From assembly GCF_003590145.2 (NCBI RefSeq), contig NZ_CP060436.1, positions 2,142,001 through 2,206,000 on the forward strand: a stretch of 64,000 nucleotides of DNA. The letters are read 5' to 3'. A program made the translations under genes and the position numbers. The DNA comes from Pseudooceanicola algae (GTDB lineage Bacteria; Pseudomonadota; Alphaproteobacteria; Rhodobacterales; Rhodobacteraceae). Under the pieces are notes generated by a model. It had not been told where the DNA came from. It ran no database searches and saw only the letters and a program-made list of their open reading frames with translations. Positions 59,604 through 64,000 of this stretch are shown here, one piece after another. Each line of letters starts with the position of its first letter. Position 1 is the stretch's first letter.

Positions 59604-60440
59604 CTAGTTCGCCAGTGCGCCCGCCGCTTCGTCGGACACGTCCGGGCTCACGGTCTCGGCCAGGGGCGCCGGGGCATCGACGCCCGCCGCAGCAGCCGCA
59701 AGATCACCGGCATCGGTCAGGCTGCCCTCTTCGGGGACCACCGCGCCACTTTCAGTGGCTTCGGCTGCGGCATTGGCGGCTTCCATTTCCTTGACGTCAT
59801 AGACCACGCCCTCGCCGAAATAGCGTGGTGTTTCAGCCACTTCGACATCTGCCGTCGTCGCGGCTATCGCCTCTGTGCCGGGTTCGGGGGTGAACCATTC
59901 GGGGTTTTCCTGCAGCCAGTTCTGAATTTCCTTGGCGACATTGCGGGTCAACTCGTGCAGCTGTTCTTCCTTGGACATCGTCAGCCCGGTGCCCAGGATG
60001 AAGGAATCCCCACCGAAGCTTTCCAGCACCTCGATGGTCTTGGGAACCTCGTTCAGCTTCGCATTGGCCTGATCGTCCCAGACCGTCACCTTGGTGATCA
60101 GCGCCGAACGTGGTTTCAGCAGCAGCGGGATACCGGCCATGGCGACAACATAGCCTTCGACGGAAATCCCGATGTGGTAAAGACCCGTGCCGTCATAGCG
60201 GCGGAAACGTTCTTCCATTGCGCCGGTAAGCGCCTGGATCATCTCCTCTTCGCCGACATCGCGGGAAAACGGTCCCTTGCGCATCTTCGAAGCCACCACG
60301 ACGTCATGGCCAAGTCGGAAATCCCCAAGATCCACCATCGGCTCATGCAGGTCGTTCGCATTGGTGCAGGCGCTCAGGACAAGCAGCGTCGCGGCCATGA
60401 TGGCAGCAGGGAATCGACGGACAGAGCGGATGCGGTGCAT
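59604..60440 (-). CDS. Lipoprotein of unknown function
   Basis: The 278-residue product starts at the ATG giving MHRIRSVRRFPAAIM and has a signal peptide with lipobox LVLSAC (Cys at about residue 24). The mature part is globular to about residue 190 (conserved-looking DLGDFRLGHDVVVA, VTVWDDQANAKLNEVPKTIEV, LHELTRNVAKEIQNWL), followed by an acidic, Ala-rich, probably disordered C-terminus. I do not recognise the family. It is likely attached to a periplasmic membrane face. Transcribed toward tuf, with its own terminator. Confidence 0.8.
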   Translation of the reverse strand: MHRIRSVRRFPAAIMAATLLVLSACTNANDLHEPMVDLGDFRLGHDVVVASKMRKGPFSRDVGEEEMIQALTGAMEERFRRYDGTGLYHIGISVEGYVVAMAGIPLLLKPRSALITKVTVWDDQANAKLNEVPKTIEVLESFGGDSFILGTGLTMSKEEQLHELTRNVAKEIQNWLQENPEWFTPEPGTEAIAATTADVEVAETPRYFGEGVVYDVKEMEAANAAAEATESGAVVPEEGSLTDAGDLAAAAAGVDAPAPLAETVSPDVSDEAAGALAN

Positions 60441-60646
60441 TGGACCCCCGGAAGTGTTTGCGCGTCCGTCGGGCATAGCCGATAGGCGTACCCTTTTCAA
60501 TTGAATGGGACGTCAATCGCGCAGGATCTCCGCCGTCATGTCCTGCTCGCTTCAGGAACCTGCTGCGCGGCGCGCGCCCCTGCCCGGAATTGCCCCGCCG
60601 GACCGTCCGGCCTAGGCTGCTGTGAACGCGATGGAAGGAAAGCCCC

Positions 60647-62077
60647 ATGTCCGACAAAGCGGCCCCGCACGATGCAGAGAACGACCGCCCGGATGCCTCG
60701 ACCGTTGCCGGGGACATGGGTGACGCCCCACGCCTGCCTGTCCGCGTTCCACTGGTGACACAACCACTGGGGCTGCTCGGTTCGCTGCGTGCTGCCCGGC
60801 GCAACGTGCTGGAAATCCTGCCCGAGCTTGCGGTGAAACAACCCATCGTCTCCGGAAGGATGGGGATCCGCTGGCACATGGTGATGGATCCGGAGGCCCT
60901 GCGCCGGGTGCTGATCGAAAAGCTCGATGATTATCCGAAATCCGATGTCACCAAGAACCTGCTGCGCCCCGCTATCGGGGAAAGCCTGTTCATTTCAGAA
61001 GGCGCCCACTGGCGTTGGCAGCGCCGGGCCGCCGCGCCGGTCTTCTCGCACCGCAATGTCGCCGGCCTCGGCCCGGTGATGACCCGGGCAGCGGAATATG
61101 CCTGCCGACGGATCGCCGCCCAGGGGACGGCCCCGGTGAACCTTGCGGACGAGATGGTACGTGCCACCTATGAAGTGATAGCCGATGTGACCTTTTCCGG
61201 CGGAAAGGCCTTTGACCGCGACGCCGTCCACCGCGCGATCGAAACCTATATCGCCGAAGCCGGGCGCGTCAGCCTGTTCGACATCCTCGGCCTGCCCGGC
61301 TGGATCCCGCGACCGGGACGGCTGTTCTCTTCGCGAACCTTGAGGCAGATGAAAGCGGTGGCCGACGACGCGATCGACAGTCGCCGCGCGCGCGACACCC
61401 CGCCAGGGACCCCGGATCTGATGGACCTGCTACTGGCCGCCGAGGACCCGCAAACCGGGCGGCGCATGAATGACCGCGAACTGGCCGACAATCTGCTGAC
61501 CTTCATTGTCGCGGGACATGAGACAACGGCACTGACCCTTGGCTGGGCCCTCTACCTCTGCGCCTTCGACCCCGCGATCCAGAAGGCGGCCGCGACCGAG
61601 GCCATCGCCGTCCTGCAAGACCGCGCCGCCACCCCCGCTGACCTCGACGCCCTGCCCCTGACCCGCCAGATCATAGATGAAACCCTGCGCCTCTACCCGC
61701 CCGCCGGGATCATTTCGCGCAGTGCGCAAGCACCTGACAGGCTGTGCGACCGCGACATCCGCCCCAAAGACACGATCATCCTCCCGATCTACGCCCTGCA
61801 TCGCAACCGGCTACTCTGGAGGGATCCAGACCGCTTCGACCCCGCACGCTTTGCGGATCGCAAGACCATCCCGCGCTTTGCCTACCTGCCCTTCGGCGAT
61901 GGCCCCCGCGTCTGCATCGGCGCCACCTTCGCCCTGCAGGAAGCGGTCATCCTTCTCGCCACCCTGTTGTCACGATTCCGCTTTTCCGAGATCCCCGGCC
62001 GCAGCCCAAATCCGGTGATGATCCTCACCCTGCGCGCCGAAGGCGGTGTCTGGCTGAACGTCAGCCCCCGACACTGA
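60647..62077 (+). CDS. Cytochrome P450
   Basis: The 476-residue soluble P450 has the I-helix oxygen-activating motif AGHETT near residue 290, the K-helix ETLRLYPP near residue 345 and the heme loop FGDGPRVCIG with the thiolate Cys at residue 423. There is no membrane anchor; a hydrophilic N-terminal extension of about 30 residues precedes the core. It would need ferredoxin and reductase partners, none of which is adjacent. Substrate unknown. It converges with parC across a repeat-rich spacer. Confidence 0.96.
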   Translation: MSDKAAPHDAENDRPDASTVAGDMGDAPRLPVRVPLVTQPLGLLGSLRAARRNVLEILPELAVKQPIVSGRMGIRWHMVMDPEALRRVLIEKLDDYPKSDVTKNLLRPAIGESLFISEGAHWRWQRRAAAPVFSHRNVAGLGPVMTRAAEYACRRIAAQGTAPVNLADEMVRATYEVIADVTFSGGKAFDRDAVHRAIETYIAEAGRVSLFDILGLPGWIPRPGRLFSSRTLRQMKAVADDAIDSRRARDTPPGTPDLMDLLLAAEDPQTGRRMNDRELADNLLTFIVAGHETTALTLGWALYLCAFDPAIQKAAATEAIAVLQDRAATPADLDALPLTRQIIDETLRLYPPAGIISRSAQAPDRLCDRDIRPKDTIILPIYALHRNRLLWRDPDRFDPARFADRKTIPRFAYLPFGDGPRVCIGATFALQEAVILLATLLSRFRFSEIPGRSPNPVMILTLRAEGGVWLNVSPRH

Positions 62078-62085
62078 CCTGCATC

Positions 62086-62193
62086 GTTTCCCTGTCCCAA
62101 ATATCCTCGCCGAAGGCTCGTTCCGAAGGAACGACTTGCCCCGGACAAGGTCCGGGGCAACGCTCCGCGGGGGATATTTGAAACAGGGAAACG
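62086..62193. repeat. Composite inverted-repeat element between the P450 gene and parC
   Basis: Outer arms of 22 bp (62086-62107 and 62172-62193) are inverted copies with two mismatches of the GGATATTTG...ACAGGGAAACG motif found near 29.25 kb. Inside are two perfect stems: TCGTTCC-GAA-GGAACGA (62119-62135) and TTGCCCCGGAC-AAG-GTCCGGGGCAA (62137-62161). It lies between convergent genes and may terminate both. Confidence 0.8.
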
Positions 62194-62223
62194 GGCGCGA
62201 GGCGGACCGGTGCGCCTCGCGGA

Positions 62224-64000
62224 TCAGTTGAAGCGATTGTCCCGTGGGAAGCCGCGGGGCGCCATGCGGCCAATTCCGGCGCGCTTGCCGATCCATTCCC
62301 CAAGCTCGGTTTCCGTGCGGGTTCGGCCGGCGGGGTCGTGCCAGGACAAGCCGTCGGCCAGCGGGAAAGTGGTCAGGTCCGAAAGGCCGCCGTCCTTGTA
62401 TTTCTGCAGCCGCACGCCCTTGCCGCGGCCAAGCTCGGGCAGCTCTTCAATAGGGAAGACAAGCACCTTGCGGTTTTCGCCCACACAGGCGACGTGATCG
62501 CCCCAGACGGGTTTGGCAAGCAGTGCGCGGACGCCGTCCTTGACGTTCAGGACCTGGCGGCCGGTGCGGGTCTGGGCCAGGACTTCATCTTCGGACACGA
62601 GGAAGCCGTCCCCGGCAGTGGAGGCGACCACGAGCTTGGCGCCGGGGCGGTGGATGCGGATCTCGACGATCTCGGATTCGTTAGGCAGGTCGATCATCAG
62701 ACGCAGGGGTTCGCCCATGCCGCGCCCGCCGGGCAGGTTCGAGGCCTGCATCGTGTAGAAGCGCCCGTTGGAGCCGAAGACAAGCAGTTTGTCTGTGGTT
62801 TCCGCATGGAACAGGAACCGTCCTTCGTCACCGTCCTTGAACTTCAGCTTTTCGGTCTGAGACAGGTCGATATGCCCCTTCATTGCCCGGATCCAGCCCA
62901 TTTTCGAGCAGACCACGGTGATCGGTTCCCGCTCGATCATCGCCTCGACCGGGACTTCCTCGGCCTCGGCGGCGGCTTCGATCAGGGTGCGGCGGGCACC
63001 GCCGAAGTAATCCTTGCCAAAGCTCTTGCGGGTCTCGCGGATCTGCTCGGCAATCCGGGTCCACTGGCGCTCCGGGCTGGCCATCAGGTCTTCGAGACCG
63101 GCACGTTCGGCCATCAGCGCGTCGCGTTCCCGGACAAGTTCAAGTTCCTCAAGCCGCCGCAGGGAGCGCAGGCGCATGTTCAGGATGGCTTCGGTCTGGA
63201 CCTCGGTCAACTCGCCTTCGGTATCGATCCCGACGGGTGTGACGTAATCGGCCTCGTCCCGTGCACGCCCCCGCTTGAGGCTCCAGTTTTCCAGCATCAG
63301 CGCGGTCTTGGGTTCGTCGTCATAGCGGATGATGTCGATCACCCGGTCGAGGTTCAGGAAGGCGGTGATGAAGCCTTCCAGCACTTCCAGCCGGTGGTCG
63401 ATCTTGGCCAGCCGGTGCGCGCTGCGCCGCTGCAGCACGTCGCGCCGGTGGTCGAGGAAGGCGCGCAGCACTTCCTTCATCGAGCAGACCTTGGGCGTCA
63501 GCCCGTCGATCAGCACGTTCATGTTCATCGAGAACCGCGTTTCCAGATCGCAATTGCGGAACAGCAGGTTCATCAGAACCTCGGGATCCACGGTCTTGGC
63601 GCGGGGTTCCAGCACCAGGCGGATGTCCTCGGCGCTTTCGTCACGCACATCCGCCAGAATCGGGATGCGCCGGGTCTGGATCAGATCCGCGATCCGCTCC
63701 ACCAGCTTGGATTTCTGCACCTGGTAGGGGATCTCGGTGACCACGATCTGCCATGTGCCGCGGCCAAGGTCCTCTTTTTCCCACTTGGCGCGCAGCCGCA
63801 TGGAGCCGCGCCCCGTGGCATAGGCCCTGGCAATGTTCTCGGGCGCCTCGACCAGCACGCCGCCAGTGGGGAAATCAGGGCCGGGCACGTATTGCAACAG
63901 GGTCTCGTCCCGCGCATCCGGGGTCTTGATCAGATGCAGGCAGGCATTGCACAGCTCGGCGATGTTATGGGGCGGGATATTGGTCGCCATCCCCACCGCG
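62224..64000 (-). CDS. parC: DNA topoisomerase IV subunit A, C-terminal part
   Basis: ParC decatenates daughter chromosomes with ParE. The last 592 codons are in the window; the N-terminus with the active-site Tyr lies beyond the right edge. The visible part has GMATNIPPHNIAELCNA, the coiled tower region, LTEVQTEAILNMRLRSLRRLE and a C-terminal beta-pinwheel with the degenerate repeats of ParC rather than the GyrA-box, which argues for ParC over GyrA. The protein ends GFPRDNRFN. Confidence 0.95.
   Translation of the reverse strand, partial: AVGMATNIPPHNIAELCNACLHLIKTPDARDETLLQYVPGPDFPTGGVLVEAPENIARAYATGRGSMRLRAKWEKEDLGRGTWQIVVTEIPYQVQKSKLVERIADLIQTRRIPILADVRDESAEDIRLVLEPRAKTVDPEVLMNLLFRNCDLETRFSMNMNVLIDGLTPKVCSMKEVLRAFLDHRRDVLQRRSAHRLAKIDHRLEVLEGFITAFLNLDRVIDIIRYDDEPKTALMLENWSLKRGRARDEADYVTPVGIDTEGELTEVQTEAILNMRLRSLRRLEELELVRERDALMAERAGLEDLMASPERQWTRIAEQIRETRKSFGKDYFGGARRTLIEAAAEAEEVPVEAMIEREPITVVCSKMGWIRAMKGHIDLSQTEKLKFKDGDEGRFLFHAETTDKLLVFGSNGRFYTMQASNLPGGRGMGEPLRLMIDLPNESEIVEIRIHRPGAKLVVASTAGDGFLVSEDEVLAQTRTGRQVLNVKDGVRALLAKPVWGDHVACVGENRKVLVFPIEELPELGRGKGVRLQKYKDGGLSDLTTFPLADGLSWHDPAGRTRTETELGEWIGKRAGIGRMAPRGFPRDNRFN

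Overview
The window is a high-GC chromosomal segment of an alphaproteobacterium, most likely a Rhodobacteraceae (Roseobacter-group) species. The evidence is a BztABCD-type amino-acid ABC transporter, an ATP12 chaperone gene, the order yidC-MOSC-engB-argB, an rpoA operon without rpsD, two EF-Tu genes, and tRNA-Trp directly before secE-nusG. It carries most of the translation and transcription core: the L11/L10/rpoBC, str, S10, spc and alpha operons, nearly all on the minus strand.

Layout. 1-3.9 kb (+): tail of an EAL protein, then yidC, a MOSC protein and engB. 4-5.3 kb (-): two small outer-membrane beta-barrel proteins. 5.5-7.6 kb (+): argB, a cysteine-rich Fe-S protein and a SixA-like phosphatase. 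7.7-12.2 kb (-): bztABCD. 12.5-15.3 kb (-): crcB, an RluC-type pseudouridine synthase, a HAD phosphatase and an ATP12 chaperone, tightly overlapped. 15.5-16.9 kb (+): rarA with an apparent frameshift in its N-terminus. 16.9-18.3 kb (-): a DegP/DegQ protease. 18.4-42.4 kb (-): read 5' to 3' the order is rpsL-rpsG-fusA-tuf, rpsJ-rplCDW, rplB-rpsS-rplV-rpsC-rplP, rpmC through rpmD, rplO-secY-adk, rpsM-rpsK-rpoA-rplQ. 42.4-52.4 kb (-): rplJL-rpoBC. 52.6-54 kb: a YkgJ-like protein and an orphan lipoprotein. 54.2-59.4 kb (-): a second tuf, a ZntB/CorA transporter, tRNA-Trp, secE, nusG, rplK, rplA. 59.6-64 kb: a lipoprotein, a cytochrome P450 and the 3' part of parC.

The most unusual feature is how the S10-spc array is interrupted. 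Non-ribosomal genes sit at three points: a spermidine-synthase-like gene plus a DUF5343/HEPN pair between rplW and rplB; a 2OG-Fe(II) oxygenase between rplP and rpmC; and a small lipoprotein between rpmD and rplO. At each point the upstream ribosomal segment ends in a terminator-like hairpin and the next one starts behind a fresh promoter with exactly 17 bp spacing and a -10 of TATACG or TATAGG. The array is therefore probably several units rather than one long operon.

The DUF5343-HEPN pair is the best candidate for an undescribed system. It is locally AT-richer, its genes overlap by 11 bp, it has its own perfect TATAAT -10 box, and the second gene encodes a predicted RNase-type HEPN protein with an RX4H motif. 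It looks like a mobile toxin-antitoxin or defence cassette lodged in ribosomal protein genes. That function is inferred, not shown.
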